A stretch of 64,000 nt of DNA from Marinobacter sp. Arc7-DN-1 (GTDB taxonomy: Bacteria; Pseudomonadota; Gammaproteobacteria; Pseudomonadales; Oleiphilaceae): the NCBI RefSeq assembly GCF_003441595.1, contig NZ_CP031848.1, forward strand, positions 1,426,001-1,490,000, written 5' to 3'. A program made the translations under genes and the position numbers. Shown here piece by piece: positions 25,518-34,215 of this stretch. Position 1 is the stretch's first letter. Every line of letters starts with the position of its first letter. The notes beneath the pieces were generated by a model that saw only the letters and a program-made list of their open reading frames with translations, had not been told where the DNA came from and ran no database searches.

Positions 25518-26248
25518 TGCTTCGTCTCCCGGTCCGTTGGCTCGGTCTCGACTTTGTACCGGGCCAGTGCCCGCCGGGCGAGGCGATTGAGAAACACCAC
25601 CGCCAATACCGTACCTGCGAAACCGGCACCGTAAATAGCCCACTCAAGAGGCGTTCGGCCGGACTCCCTCATTCCCAGAGTCGACAGATCCGCCGCCAGT
25701 GAGCCCAGATACACGTTGTGAAGCGAGAACGGAATAACACCAAAAAATGTGCCCGCAACGAAGCCACCAAACGAGAAATTGGTGAGACCGAACAGAAAGT
25801 TGGAAAGTTTTCCCGGAAAGAAGGGGATCAGACGCGTCAGCAACACGATTTTCCAGCCATGGGGCGCCATCTCGTTGCTCACCATGGAAAGCCGTGCGCG
25901 ATTGCGGATATACACATGGGCGTGCTCACCGAGAAAGTGCCTCGCAATCAGGAAAGCGGCCGCCGCCCCCAGTGTGGTGCCGATCACCACATAGGTGGTG
26001 CCCTCAAGCACACCGAAGACGAAACCGGCGCCGGTTGTCAGCAGTATGCCCGGGAACAGGAACACCATGGCGAGCACCATGATGCCGATGAACAAAACCG
26101 CCGCCCAGAGCCCCTGGGCATCAAACCAGCGCAGCAGGTCCACGACCTGCTTGTGAACGCCCAGCGCGTAGAGCAGACCAACAACCAATCCGACTCCGGC
26201 GATGCTGGCCGCCATCCACAGAAACGGCGATTTCTTCCAGTCACTCAT
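25514..26248 (-). CDS. TVP38/TMEM64 (DedA-like, VTT domain) membrane protein
   Basis: This 244-residue inner-membrane protein has about six hydrophobic segments. VTT/SNARE-associated domain motifs are GAGFVFGVLEGTTYVVIGTTLGAAAAFLIAR and LLTRLIPFFPGKLSNFLFGLT (the R..P..P..L.N...G pattern). Family members are linked to lipid scrambling or membrane homeostasis, so the exact role is unknown. It is translationally coupled to the downstream glycosidase-like gene by a 4-bp overlap, an unusual partnership. Confidence 0.88.
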   Translation of the reverse strand: MSDWKKSPFLWMAASIAGVGLVVGLLYALGVHKQVVDLLRWFDAQGLWAAVLFIGIMVLAMVFLFPGILLTTGAGFVFGVLEGTTYVVIGTTLGAAAAFLIARHFLGEHAHVYIRNRARLSMVSNEMAPHGWKIVLLTRLIPFFPGKLSNFLFGLTNFSFGGFVAGTFFGVIPFSLHNVYLGSLAADLSTLGMRESGRTPLEWAIYGAGFAGTVLAVVFLNRLARRALARYKVETEPTDRETKQ

Positions 26249-26308
26249 GCTCTAACCCTAACGCGAGAGCGCACCGGGTCTCAAAGGGACGAGCCGGCGC
26301 CCGTCTGT

Positions 26309-26548
26309 TCAGGGAGTACTGAGTATCGACTGAAGTTTCTGGGTCAGCTCCACCGCTTCCGCCCCGAGTGGCGTCAGGTAGCCGCCATCCCTCTGGCTGA
26401 TCAGTCCCTTGGAATACAGGTTCTCCGCGGCCCTCACCATTTCCGGAGCCGCCGAGTGGGCATGCACCTTCAGCCCTTCCTGGTTCGAGGTGGACGGGAA
26501 CCGACCCAGAAGATTGAGTTCCGCGAGATGATCAACAGAGAATGGCAT
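26309..26548 (-). CDS. TIGR02647 family protein
   Basis: This 79-residue protein has the sequence features of TIGR02647, a short family of unknown function in Pseudomonas and Vibrio relatives: VDHLAELNLLGRF, NQEGLKVH, AAPEMVRAAENLYSKGLISQ and GGYLTPLGAEA. The fold is probably a winged-helix-like helical domain. GAGGAAAT precedes the ATG. It appears to be a single-gene unit. Confidence 0.88.
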   Translation of the reverse strand: MPFSVDHLAELNLLGRFPSTSNQEGLKVHAHSAAPEMVRAAENLYSKGLISQRDGGYLTPLGAEAVELTQKLQSILSTP

Positions 26549-26603
26549 GGCATTTCCTCGTATTATGGTCAGGGATTTACACTCAGCATAGCCGATTCAC
26601 ACC

Positions 26604-26740
26604 ATGAAGCTTTCACGAATTCTCAGCAACCGTAATGGAATCAGTCGCAGTCAGGCCAATTTCCTGATCGCCTCCGGCCGGGTAACTGTGAACGGCGCCG
26701 CAGGCAACCGCGTAACTGCCCTGCATCGGGAAACCATGGG
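26604..26740 (+). pseudogene. 5' remnant of an S4-domain pseudouridine synthase gene (RsuA/RluB type)
   Basis: The first 45 or so residues (MKLSRILSNRNGISRSQANF, then LIASGRVTVNGAAGNRV) match the N-terminal S4 RNA-binding domain of the RsuA/RluB/RluF family. The synthase domain is missing. The frame continues only as antisense to the next gene, with composition that fits no protein family. The gene was truncated and its remainder lost. A free-standing S4 mini-protein is less likely. Confidence 0.55.
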
Positions 26741-26750
26741 GGGCATCCTG

Positions 26751-27242
26751 TCAGATGCTGCCAGCCCGCTTGTCCGGTTCCTCTTCAAGCTCCTCCTCGG
26801 TATCACTCCACTGCTCCGAAAGAGCTTCATAGGCCTCGGAAAACCCCTTACGGGCACGTTCCCATGCAGATGCTGAACTGGCTTTGAGCTCCTGATACCA
26901 GTTCTGCACACGCGCCCGTTGTTCCCGCAGTGATTCCAGGCTCTTCTGGGAGCGCTCCCGGGCGAGGTCGCTCATGTCGTCCCAGTTTTCCGAGAGCTGT
27001 TGCTCAAGTTCCTCGATGCGCCGATCCAGAGCAGACAGTGTTTTATTGATGGAATCTTCTGCCTGCTCTTTCTGATCGGAACCATACTCTTTCAGGGCCT
27101 TACCCAGCTCCCGGGTTTCCTTCTTTAACGCCTCCACAGACGAATCCGAAGACGAATCCGAAGCGGACTCGGCCAGAACGGCCGCTGGGACCATCCCCAC
27201 AAACACCAGGGTAAGCACATAAGCTAATGGCTTCATCATCAT
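26751..27242 (-). CDS. Periplasmic coiled-coil protein of unknown function
   Basis: This 163-residue protein has a signal peptide (MMMKPLAYVLTLVFVGMVPAAVLA), a short serine/aspartate-rich linker and a long, highly charged helical region (about 35-150). Its heptad-like leucines suggest a coiled coil (ALDRRIEELEQQLSENWDDM). The tail is very acidic (DTEEELEEEPD). No known domain is recognised. It could be a periplasmic chaperone-like or envelope structural protein. Its 3' end abuts the S4-domain remnant on the other strand. Confidence 0.75.
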   Translation of the reverse strand: MMMKPLAYVLTLVFVGMVPAAVLAESASDSSSDSSVEALKKETRELGKALKEYGSDQKEQAEDSINKTLSALDRRIEELEQQLSENWDDMSDLARERSQKSLESLREQRARVQNWYQELKASSASAWERARKGFSEAYEALSEQWSDTEEELEEEPDKRAGSI

Positions 27243-27319
27243 TAATCACTCCTGAATGTTTCCCTGAACTTTAGCAGCCTTGTCTGGTTACATACACCTT
27301 AACTAACCCTAATGCTGAC

Positions 27320-27844
27320 TCACGGCTGACCTGAAAAAAGCCTCTGCACGACGGCGTCGCAGACCTCATCCTGATTCAGCCCTGCGCCTTTCACAATCAG
27401 GTCCGCGTAGCGGGAGTACAAGGCAAACCGCTCTTCAAACAACGCCTCCAGGGACTGATCCGGCCGCCGGGAAATGCCCCGCATGCTGTGATCACCGATT
27501 CGGTCCATGACCAGATCCAGCGGTATATCCAGAAAGACCACTGTCCCGTTCGCCTTGAGGTGCGCCATGGCACGGGCGCTGTAGACTGCACTGCCGCCGG
27601 TGCTGATCACTTTGTGCTGAACATCCAGCTTGAGCAACACCTGCTCCTCGATGTGGCGCAGGGCTTCATAGCCATCCTGGTCTATAATTTCCTGCAGGGT
27701 GCGCCCGGCGTCTTCCTGGATGAGCAGATCGGTATCGATGAACCCCAGTCCCAGTCGCTTGGCCAGCAACACCCCAACGGTGCTCTTGCCGCTACCGGGC
27801 ATGCCGATAAGAACAAGGTTTCGGGTGTTGGTCTGGTTATCCAT
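27320..27844 (-). CDS. Shikimate kinase family protein (AroK-like)
   Basis: This 174-residue P-loop kinase has the features of shikimate kinase: Walker A GMPGSGKST (14-22), DTD with shikimate-binding Asp39, Arg63 (LRHIEEQVL) and GGS (83-85, replacing the usual GGG). A lid region with Arg122-Arg127 (MRGISRRP) also follows. It would phosphorylate shikimate in aromatic amino acid synthesis. Because aroK normally sits with aroB and this gene stands alone with GGS for GGG, it may be a paralogue with a different substrate. It diverges from a lytic transglycosylase gene. Confidence 0.82.
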   Translation of the reverse strand: MDNQTNTRNLVLIGMPGSGKSTVGVLLAKRLGLGFIDTDLLIQEDAGRTLQEIIDQDGYEALRHIEEQVLLKLDVQHKVISTGGSAVYSARAMAHLKANGTVVFLDIPLDLVMDRIGDHSMRGISRRPDQSLEALFEERFALYSRYADLIVKGAGLNQDEVCDAVVQRLFSGQP

Positions 27845-28008
27845 GATTTTTCCCGGTAAATGAGAACTGGCTGGCGATACCCGGAACGTAACATTTTTCC
27901 GACAAAGTGCGCGCTTTATTCAACCTCGCAAGGCCGTATAATCCCGGGAAAGCCGGCTTGCAAGAACGCCTTGAGCCGACCGTTGACCGCATCTTTCACG
28001 AGTGAATC

Positions 28009-28710
28009 ATGATAACCGGCAGATCACGACTGATCCCATCACTGGCCGCTTTGCTGTTTGGCCTTTCCGCACCCATCCTGGCGGATGGCATCAAGCGCAT
28101 TGCCCACCCGGATGGCACGGTCGAATTCACCAACGTGAAAAGCACCAGCCAACCCCGGGCCTCCACCGGTAACGATACGGTTTACCGGTACACGGATGAA
28201 AACGGCGTGGTGGCCTACAGCGGCATCCAGCCAGCCGGCGCGGAGTTCGATGTCATCAGGTTTCATTGCTATGCGTGTGATCCGGAGTCCACGGTAGACT
28301 GGCGCAAGACACCGCTTTTCACCAAACCTTTCCGATCAGAGATCCAGTCAGCCGCCCGGGAATTTGGTGTCGATCCGGCCCTGGTCCGAGCTGTCATTCA
28401 CGCCGAATCAGCCTTCAACGAGAAAGCGCTTTCGCCGATTGGCGCCCAGGGGCTGATGCAGCTTATGCCTGGCACGGCTGAGGAGCTTGGCGTCCGCAAC
28501 GCACTGGCCGCGGCGGAGAACATCCGGGGCGGCGTCCACTACCTGGCAAGGATGCTCAACCGTTTTAACGGCGATACCCGACTGGCCACCGCCGCCTACA
28601 ATGCCGGTCCCGGCGCTGTGAGCCGTTACCGGGACGTTCCCCCATACGCCGAAACGAAGGCCTATGTCGAGAGGGTTGGCATCCTCCACGAGCGCTACGC
28701 TGCCCGATAG
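28009..28710 (+). CDS. Lytic transglycosylase with DUF4124 and SLT domains
   Basis: This 233-residue exported protein has a signal peptide (to about residue 25) and a DUF4124-like segment (HPDGTVEFTNVKS, then VYRYTDENGVVAYSG). The C-terminal SLT lysozyme-like domain has catalytic Glu133 in HAESAFNEKALSPIGAQGLM and the AAYNAGPGAVSRY motif. It cleaves peptidoglycan glycan strands in the periplasm. The next gene, a LysR regulator, starts 22 bp downstream on the same strand but is functionally tied to the following cluster. Confidence 0.9.
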   Translation: MITGRSRLIPSLAALLFGLSAPILADGIKRIAHPDGTVEFTNVKSTSQPRASTGNDTVYRYTDENGVVAYSGIQPAGAEFDVIRFHCYACDPESTVDWRKTPLFTKPFRSEIQSAAREFGVDPALVRAVIHAESAFNEKALSPIGAQGLMQLMPGTAEELGVRNALAAAENIRGGVHYLARMLNRFNGDTRLATAAYNAGPGAVSRYRDVPPYAETKAYVERVGILHERYAAR

Positions 28711-28732
28711 GCCCTTTGGAGGTCAGAAACCA

Positions 28733-29665
28733 ATGAACTTCAAACGTCTGGAATCCTTTATCTGGGTGGCCACACTCGGGAGCTTTCGCAAGGCCGCCGA
28801 ACGTCAGTACACAACCCAGCCTGCCATTTCCAACCGCATCGCCGCACTCGAGGAAGAGCTGGGCGTCAAGCTGTTCGAGCGGGAGTCAGGCCATACACAG
28901 TTGACCAGCAAGGGGCAGGAATTGCTGCCCTACGCCGAAAAAATTGTTTTCATGGCCCAGCAGCTGCGTAAACGGGCCGACCGGGTTGCCCTGCTGTCCG
29001 GCATTCTTCGGCTGGGCGTCTCGGAAACCATTGTCCATTCGTGGCTGCCCCGTTTCTTTCGGGAGTTGAACGAGACAGTACCCAACCTTGATGTTGAGAT
29101 AACCGTGGATGTTACCGGGAATCTTCGCACCGGTTTGCTGGACCGGAGTCTGGATCTGGCCTTCCTGATGGGCCCGGTCTCCGAACCGAAGATCGAAAAC
29201 CGCGAGCTCTGCAGCTTTCCACTGGTATGGGTGGCCAGCCCGGAGCTGAACCTGCCCGACAGTCGCCTGGATCTCAAGGAACTGGCGCAATGGCCCATCA
29301 TCACCTACGCCAGAAATACCAGACCATTTGCCGAGATCAGCCAGAAGTTCAGTGAACTCGACGAACTGCCCGCCCGGTTCTATTCGTCCAGTTCCCTCGC
29401 CGCCTGCCGGCAATTAACCCTGGATGGCATCGGCATTTCCACGCTCCCCCTGAGCGTGATCGAGCACGAACTGGACAACGGCAGACTGGTTCAACTCCAG
29501 ACATCATGGACGCCATCGGAACTTGCCTTTACCGCCTCTTACCCAGGCGTCCCCTTTAACCCGGTCGCGGAGCTGGCAGCCAACCTGGCTGTCAGGGTCT
29601 CCAGTGAGTATGCACAAGCGCCTCATCACGAAATGTTATCGTCAGGTCTAAAAAACGATAATTAG
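28733..29665 (+). CDS. LysR-family regulator of the 5-oxoproline cluster
   Basis: This 310-residue LysR protein has its HTH at about residues 1-60 (MNFKRLESFIWVATLGSFRKA, QYTTQPAISNRIAALEEELG) and an effector-binding domain after it. The start at 28733 has GGAGG (28718-28722) upstream. It is followed by DUF1445, TRAP-transporter and pxpABC genes, which it probably controls, perhaps with 5-oxoproline or a related amino acid as effector (inference). A palindrome overlapping its stop codon is a candidate binding site. Confidence 0.9.
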   Translation: MNFKRLESFIWVATLGSFRKAAERQYTTQPAISNRIAALEEELGVKLFERESGHTQLTSKGQELLPYAEKIVFMAQQLRKRADRVALLSGILRLGVSETIVHSWLPRFFRELNETVPNLDVEITVDVTGNLRTGLLDRSLDLAFLMGPVSEPKIENRELCSFPLVWVASPELNLPDSRLDLKELAQWPIITYARNTRPFAEISQKFSELDELPARFYSSSSLAACRQLTLDGIGISTLPLSVIEHELDNGRLVQLQTSWTPSELAFTASYPGVPFNPVAELAANLAVRVSSEYAQAPHHEMLSSGLKNDN

Positions 29666-29667
29666 AC
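29646..29667. promoter_or_regulatory. Candidate operator upstream of the DUF1445-TRAP-pxp operon
   Basis: GTCTAA (29646-29651) and TTAGAC (29662-29667) are perfect arms 10 bp apart in an AT-rich setting. The site lies 67 bp before the first gene of the operon and overlaps the LysR stop codon. The geometry fits a LysR-type binding site. Confidence 0.42.
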
Positions 29668-29733
29668 ATTTTCACGGCTCGGTATACCCTGAAAATTAGT
29701 TGCAGATAACAATTTCAATCAGGGGTTACCGAC

Positions 29734-30549
29734 ATGCACACAAGTGCGTATTCCGATTTCAAGGCCAGCCTGCTTGAGCAGGCCTCAGAACTGCGGGCAC
29801 GCATTCGCTCGGGTACGCACACCGCCACCACAAGCGGAGTCGCGAACAGCCTGCTTCAGGGCAACGTGGTCATCCTGCCCTCCGAGTGGGCGGGAGAATT
29901 TCTTCTATACTGTCAGAATAACCCGGTTGCCTGCCCGCTGATCGGCGTTTCCCGGCCCGGCGACCCGAACCTGCCTGACCTGGGCCAGGACCTGGATATC
30001 CGCACCGATGTACCCGAGTACCAGGTCTTCAGGAATGGCGAGCGCAGTGAAAAAGTCAGTGACATTAAAAGCCTGTGGCAGGACGATTTCGTTACCTTTG
30101 TTCTTGGCTGTTCGTTTTCCTTCGAAGACGCCCTGAGCCGGGCAGGCCTCTCGGTGAGAAACGTCGAACAGGGCCTGAATGTTTCCATGTTCCGCTCAAA
30201 CATTACCACCCGACCCTCAGGCCGATTCCACGGCAACATGGTGGTTTCAATGCGCCCTTTCGCCAGTGCCGATGCCATCCGGGCGATCCAGGTGACGACA
30301 CGCCTTCCCAAGGCCCATGGAGCACCCGTACACATTGGCGATCCGGAACTGATTGGAATTCAGGACATCAACAAACCCGATTTCGGAGATCCGGTAACCA
30401 TCCGGCCGGGCGAGCTTCCGCTGTTCTGGGCCTGCGGAGTTACCCCCCAGCTGGCTCTGGAACATGCCCGCCTGCCGATCGCAATAACCCACGTACCGGG
30501 AAAAATGCTGCTGACAGAGCGGCTGAATGAAGAGCTGGCGGTACTCTGA
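29734..30549 (+). CDS. DUF1445 / D-glutamate cyclase family protein (YcsI-like hydro-lyase)
   Basis: This 271-residue protein matches the YcsI-like putative hydro-lyase family. Landmarks are [62 protein letters not shown] and a closing [12 protein letters not shown]. UniProt groups this family with D-glutamate cyclase, which makes 5-oxo-D-proline from D-glutamate. In Bacillus subtilis ycsI also neighbours the pxp genes. Here it precedes a TRAP transporter and pxpABC, so a role in feeding 5-oxoproline metabolism is likely but unproven. Confidence 0.87.
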   Translation: MHTSAYSDFKASLLEQASELRARIRSGTHTATTSGVANSLLQGNVVILPSEWAGEFLLYCQNNPVACPLIGVSRPGDPNLPDLGQDLDIRTDVPEYQVFRNGERSEKVSDIKSLWQDDFVTFVLGCSFSFEDALSRAGLSVRNVEQGLNVSMFRSNITTRPSGRFHGNMVVSMRPFASADAIRAIQVTTRLPKAHGAPVHIGDPELIGIQDINKPDFGDPVTIRPGELPLFWACGVTPQLALEHARLPIAITHVPGKMLLTERLNEELAVL

Positions 30550-30599
30550 GCCACCAGACCCTTTGAAGGTGACAACAACAAAAGCACAGGAGATTCGTT

Positions 30600-31565
30600 A
30601 TGTTTAAACAACTCGCTACAGCCACCCTGGTTACCGGGGCGCTGTTCACCTCATCCGTCCAGGCCGACCAGTGGCACATGCCGACGCCCTATGGCGACGC
30701 CAACCTGCCCACCCAGATCGCCTATGAGTTTGCCGAGGACATCAAAAACGGCACGGATGGCGACATCGACATCACAGTTCACTCTGGCGCGTCCCTGGTC
30801 AAGCACCCGGAAATCCCGAGAGCCGTCCGGACCGGTCAGGTGCAACTGGGAGAGATTTTCATCGGCATCATGGGTAACACTCATCCGGTCTTCAAGCACG
30901 ATAACATTCCGTTCCTGGCAACAACCTTTGAAGACGCCGAAAAGCTTTGGGAAGCCGCAAAACCCGAGATTGAGAAACAGCTGGACAAGGAAGGCATGAC
31001 GCTGCTGTACGCTGTCCCCTGGCCGGCCCAGAGCCTCTACACCCAGGCACCGGTAAACACGCTGGAAGATCTCAGGGGCCTGAAGATGCGCGCCTACAGC
31101 CCGTCGACTTCGCGCCTCGCGGACCTTATGAACACAACACCCACCACCGTACAGGTTCCCGAAATTCCGCAGGCGTTCAGCACCGGTATTATTGACGCGA
31201 TGATCACCTCACCATCCACCGGCGCCAACGGCCAGGCGTGGGATTACCTCTCCCACTATACTGATATAAAGGCCTGGATTCCCAAGAACGTTGTTGTTGC
31301 CAATAAACGGGCGTTCCGCCGGCTGAGCGACGAGCAGCGGAAGGTTATCCTTGATGCTGCCGCCGCGGCCGAAGAGAAAGGCTGGAAAGGCGTTCGCAAA
31401 ACCGCCGCCGAAGACACGGCAACCCTTGCAGAACATGGCATCATCGTCTCCGAACCGTCGGATGAACTGATGGCCGAGCTTCAGAAGATCGGGGACATCA
31501 TGGTGAAGGAGTGGGAACAGGAAGCTCCGGAGGAAGTCGGCGCCATTCTGTCCCGCTATCGCTGA
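30600..31565 (+). CDS. dctP: TRAP transporter substrate-binding protein DctP
   Basis: This 321-residue DctP-family protein has a signal peptide (MFKQLATATLVTGALFTSSVQA). Its pattern is typical: LVKHPEIPRAVRTGQVQLGEI, LRGLKMRAYSPSTSRLADLMN (with the ligand-carboxylate arginine) and VPEIPQAFSTGIIDAMITSP. It delivers a carboxylate-bearing ligand to DctQM. Given the neighbours, 5-oxoproline (pyroglutamate) or a related amino acid is a reasonable guess for the ligand. AGGAG precedes the ATG. Confidence 0.93.
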   Translation: MFKQLATATLVTGALFTSSVQADQWHMPTPYGDANLPTQIAYEFAEDIKNGTDGDIDITVHSGASLVKHPEIPRAVRTGQVQLGEIFIGIMGNTHPVFKHDNIPFLATTFEDAEKLWEAAKPEIEKQLDKEGMTLLYAVPWPAQSLYTQAPVNTLEDLRGLKMRAYSPSTSRLADLMNTTPTTVQVPEIPQAFSTGIIDAMITSPSTGANGQAWDYLSHYTDIKAWIPKNVVVANKRAFRRLSDEQRKVILDAAAAAEEKGWKGVRKTAAEDTATLAEHGIIVSEPSDELMAELQKIGDIMVKEWEQEAPEEVGAILSRYR

Positions 31566-31623
31566 AGATTCATTCACAGGGAGCTTCCTGACGGCTCAGG
31601 GGCTCCCCTGAGAGGCATCGGTC

Positions 31624-32142
31624 ATGAGCTCTCTTCGAGACAAGTTCTACCTGGCATCCGGCTACGCATCGGGCTTCTGTATCGCGCTGATCATGGTGGT
31701 GATCCTTGCCCAGATCGTTGGGCGCATATTCGGTTTCATCATTCCATCAGCAGAGAACGTGTCGGGTTACGCCCTCGCCGCCTCCACCTTTTTCGGCCTG
31801 GCCTACACCTTTCACGAAGGCGGACACATCAGGGTAACACTGGTCATTCAGAAGTGGAGCGGACGCCCGCGTTATATCCAGGAACTGTCAGTGCTGATTT
31901 TCGGCTTCGGACTCGCCAGTTACATGACGTTCTATAGCTGGCACATGGTCTGGGAATCCTACATCTTCGGGGAAGTCTCCCACGGCTATATCCCGATACC
32001 GCTCTGGATACCCCAGATTCCGGTCGGGCTGGGCATGCTGGCCCTGAACATCGCCATCCTCGACGACCTGATTGCCGTCATCCGGAAGCGCACACCGTCC
32101 TACCAGCAGCATGAAAACGAAATCAACCTGGAGGAAGTGTAA
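31624..32142 (+). CDS. dctQ: TRAP transporter small permease DctQ
   Basis: This 172-residue membrane protein has four helices. The GYALAASTFFGLAYTFHEGGHIRVTL segment (helix 2 with the conserved HIRV) is diagnostic for DctQ. It pairs with DctM for sodium-driven import. Its stop overlaps the dctM start by one base (TAATG). Confidence 0.92.
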   Translation: MSSLRDKFYLASGYASGFCIALIMVVILAQIVGRIFGFIIPSAENVSGYALAASTFFGLAYTFHEGGHIRVTLVIQKWSGRPRYIQELSVLIFGFGLASYMTFYSWHMVWESYIFGEVSHGYIPIPLWIPQIPVGLGMLALNIAILDDLIAVIRKRTPSYQQHENEINLEEV

Positions 32143-33449
32143 TGGACGTTGCGTTTCTCTCCATTGTCCTGGCCGTCTCCATGATCCTGATGCTGGCGCT
32201 CGGGGTCTGGGTCGCACTGACCCTGGTCGCCATCGGCGTCCTGGGATTGCTTCTCTCCGGAAATGACCAGATTGGCCTGCTGTTTGCCACATCCAGCTGG
32301 GGCGCCAGCACTGGCTGGTCGCTGACCGCACTGCCGATGTTTATCTGGATGGGAGAGGTTCTGTTCCGGACGCGGCTGTCCGAGGACCTGTTCAAAGGTC
32401 TGGCGCCCTGGATGGGCGGCCTGCCGGGCAAGCTGCTGCATGTGAATATCCTAAGCTGCGGCATTTTCGCCGCCGTCTCAGGTTCTTCCGCAGCCACCGC
32501 GGCAACCATCGGCCGCATGACACTGCCGGAACTGAAAGCTCAGGGGTACAGCGACAAAATGGCGGTAGGCACCCTGGCTGGCTCGGGCACACTGGGGCTC
32601 CTGATCCCACCGTCCATCATTCTGATTGTCTATGGCGTTGCCGCGGAGGTGTCCATCGGCCGGCTGTTCGTCGCCGGCGCACTGCCCGGGCTCATGCTGG
32701 TCATCATGTTCATGGGCTACACCATGATCTGGGCAACCCTGAACAAAGATCAACTGCCCAAGAGCAAAAAGGAACACATTTCGTTTAGCGCCAAAATCAA
32801 GGCACTGAGAATGCTGCTTCCGATTCTCGGGCTGATCATTTTTGTGCTGGGTTCTATCTATACCGGTTTTGCGACACCGACCGAGGCGGCGGCCCTGGGT
32901 GTCTTCGGCGCCCTGATTCTTGCTGCGGCGACCGGCTCCCTGAGTGTCCGGAGCTTTCAGGACAGCCTGCTGGGCGCCGTAATAAGCTCCTGCATGATTG
33001 GCCTGATCCTGGTTGGCGCGCATTTCCTGACGCTGTCCATGGGTTTTCTCGGGATTCCCAGGGAACTGGCTGCCTGGATCGGCGGCATGTCCCTGTCCTC
33101 GTTTGAGCTTCTGGTAAGCCTTACGATCCTGTTTGTTCTCCTTGGTTGCTTCCTAGACGGTATCTCTGTCGTGGTTCTCACCGTGGCGGTTGTCATGCCA
33201 ATGGTTCAGCAGGCGGGCATCGATCTGCTCTGGTTCGGTATCTTTATCGTACTGGTGGTTGAGATGGCCCAGATTACGCCCCCGGTGGGCTTCAACCTGT
33301 TCGTCATCCAGTCCCTGACAGGCAAGGACATTCTTTACGTTGCCCGGGCAGCGCTGCCTTTCTTCCTGCTGATCATGTCGGCGCTTTTCCTGATCGGCTG
33401 GTTCCCGGAGATTGCCACCTATCTGCCTCAGACCATGAGTCAGAGATAA
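32142..33449 (+). CDS. dctM: TRAP transporter large permease DctM
   Basis: This 435-residue permease has about 12 hydrophobic segments. Characteristic motifs are LPMFIWMGEVLFRT, SGSSAATAATIGRMTLPELKAQGY, GTLAGSGTLGLLIPPSIILIVYG, TPTEAAALGVFGAL and ITPPVGFNLFVIQ. It is the transport subunit of the TRAP system and completes dctPQM between the DUF1445 gene and pxpABC. Confidence 0.95.
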   Translation: MDVAFLSIVLAVSMILMLALGVWVALTLVAIGVLGLLLSGNDQIGLLFATSSWGASTGWSLTALPMFIWMGEVLFRTRLSEDLFKGLAPWMGGLPGKLLHVNILSCGIFAAVSGSSAATAATIGRMTLPELKAQGYSDKMAVGTLAGSGTLGLLIPPSIILIVYGVAAEVSIGRLFVAGALPGLMLVIMFMGYTMIWATLNKDQLPKSKKEHISFSAKIKALRMLLPILGLIIFVLGSIYTGFATPTEAAALGVFGALILAAATGSLSVRSFQDSLLGAVISSCMIGLILVGAHFLTLSMGFLGIPRELAAWIGGMSLSSFELLVSLTILFVLLGCFLDGISVVVLTVAVVMPMVQQAGIDLLWFGIFIVLVVEMAQITPPVGFNLFVIQSLTGKDILYVARAALPFFLLIMSALFLIGWFPEIATYLPQTMSQR

Positions 33450-33480
33450 TGCACCAAACAATGTTTTCCGGAGATACGCG

Positions 33481-34215
33481 ATGAAACTTAATTGCGACAT
33501 GGGTGAGAGTTTCGGCACCTGGACCAAGGGCATGGACGCCGAAGTCATGCCCTACATTGACATGGCCAGCATCGCGTGCGGTTTCCACGCCTCCGATCCA
33601 CTGACCATGGACCATACCGTGAAGCTGGCGCTGGCCCGGAACGTGACGATCGGCGCCCACCCCGGCTACCCGGATCTGCTGGGGTTCGGCCGCCGGGACA
33701 TGGACTGCCGGCCGGACGAGCTCAAGGCCATTCTGGTGTACCAGATGGGGGCCCTCGATGGCATTTGCCGGGTTCACGGCGCAGCCATCGAATACGTGAA
33801 GCCCCACGGCGCTCTCTACAACCGGATGATGGTCGACAACACGACCCTGTCCGTAGTGATGTCAGCCGTCCGGTCCTATGCGCCACACTGCCCCCTCGTG
33901 GTCATGGCAACGCCCGAATGGCCGCAGGTTCAGGAGCGGGCTGAAGAATATGGCATCCAGGTCTGGTTCGAGGCGTTTTCAGATCGCGCCTACAGCGACG
34001 AGGGCAGACTGGTGAAACGGTCGGTCCGGGGCGCCGTCCACGAGACCACCGAGGCGATCGAACAACAGGTCACGCAGATCATCCGGGAAGGCACCGTCAC
34101 CACCATTTCCGGCAAGCGGATCCCGATCAAGGCGGACACCATTTGTATTCATGGTGACAGCTACCACGCGGTTGATGCCGCACGGCACATGCGTCGGGTC
34201 GTCGAATCGGCATGA
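33481..34215 (+). CDS. pxpA: 5-oxoprolinase subunit PxpA (LamB/YcsF family)
   Basis: This 244-residue protein opens with MKLNCDMGESFGTW and has SIACGFHASDPLTM, IGAHPGYPDLLGFGRRDM, VKPHGALYN and a closing ICIHGDSYHAV. These are the LamB/YcsF metal-binding and catalytic segments. With PxpB and PxpC it hydrolyses 5-oxoproline to glutamate using ATP. CCGGAG lies before the ATG. It overlaps pxpB by 4 bp (ATGA). Confidence 0.95.
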   Translation: MKLNCDMGESFGTWTKGMDAEVMPYIDMASIACGFHASDPLTMDHTVKLALARNVTIGAHPGYPDLLGFGRRDMDCRPDELKAILVYQMGALDGICRVHGAAIEYVKPHGALYNRMMVDNTTLSVVMSAVRSYAPHCPLVVMATPEWPQVQERAEEYGIQVWFEAFSDRAYSDEGRLVKRSVRGAVHETTEAIEQQVTQIIREGTVTTISGKRIPIKADTICIHGDSYHAVDAARHMRRVVESA

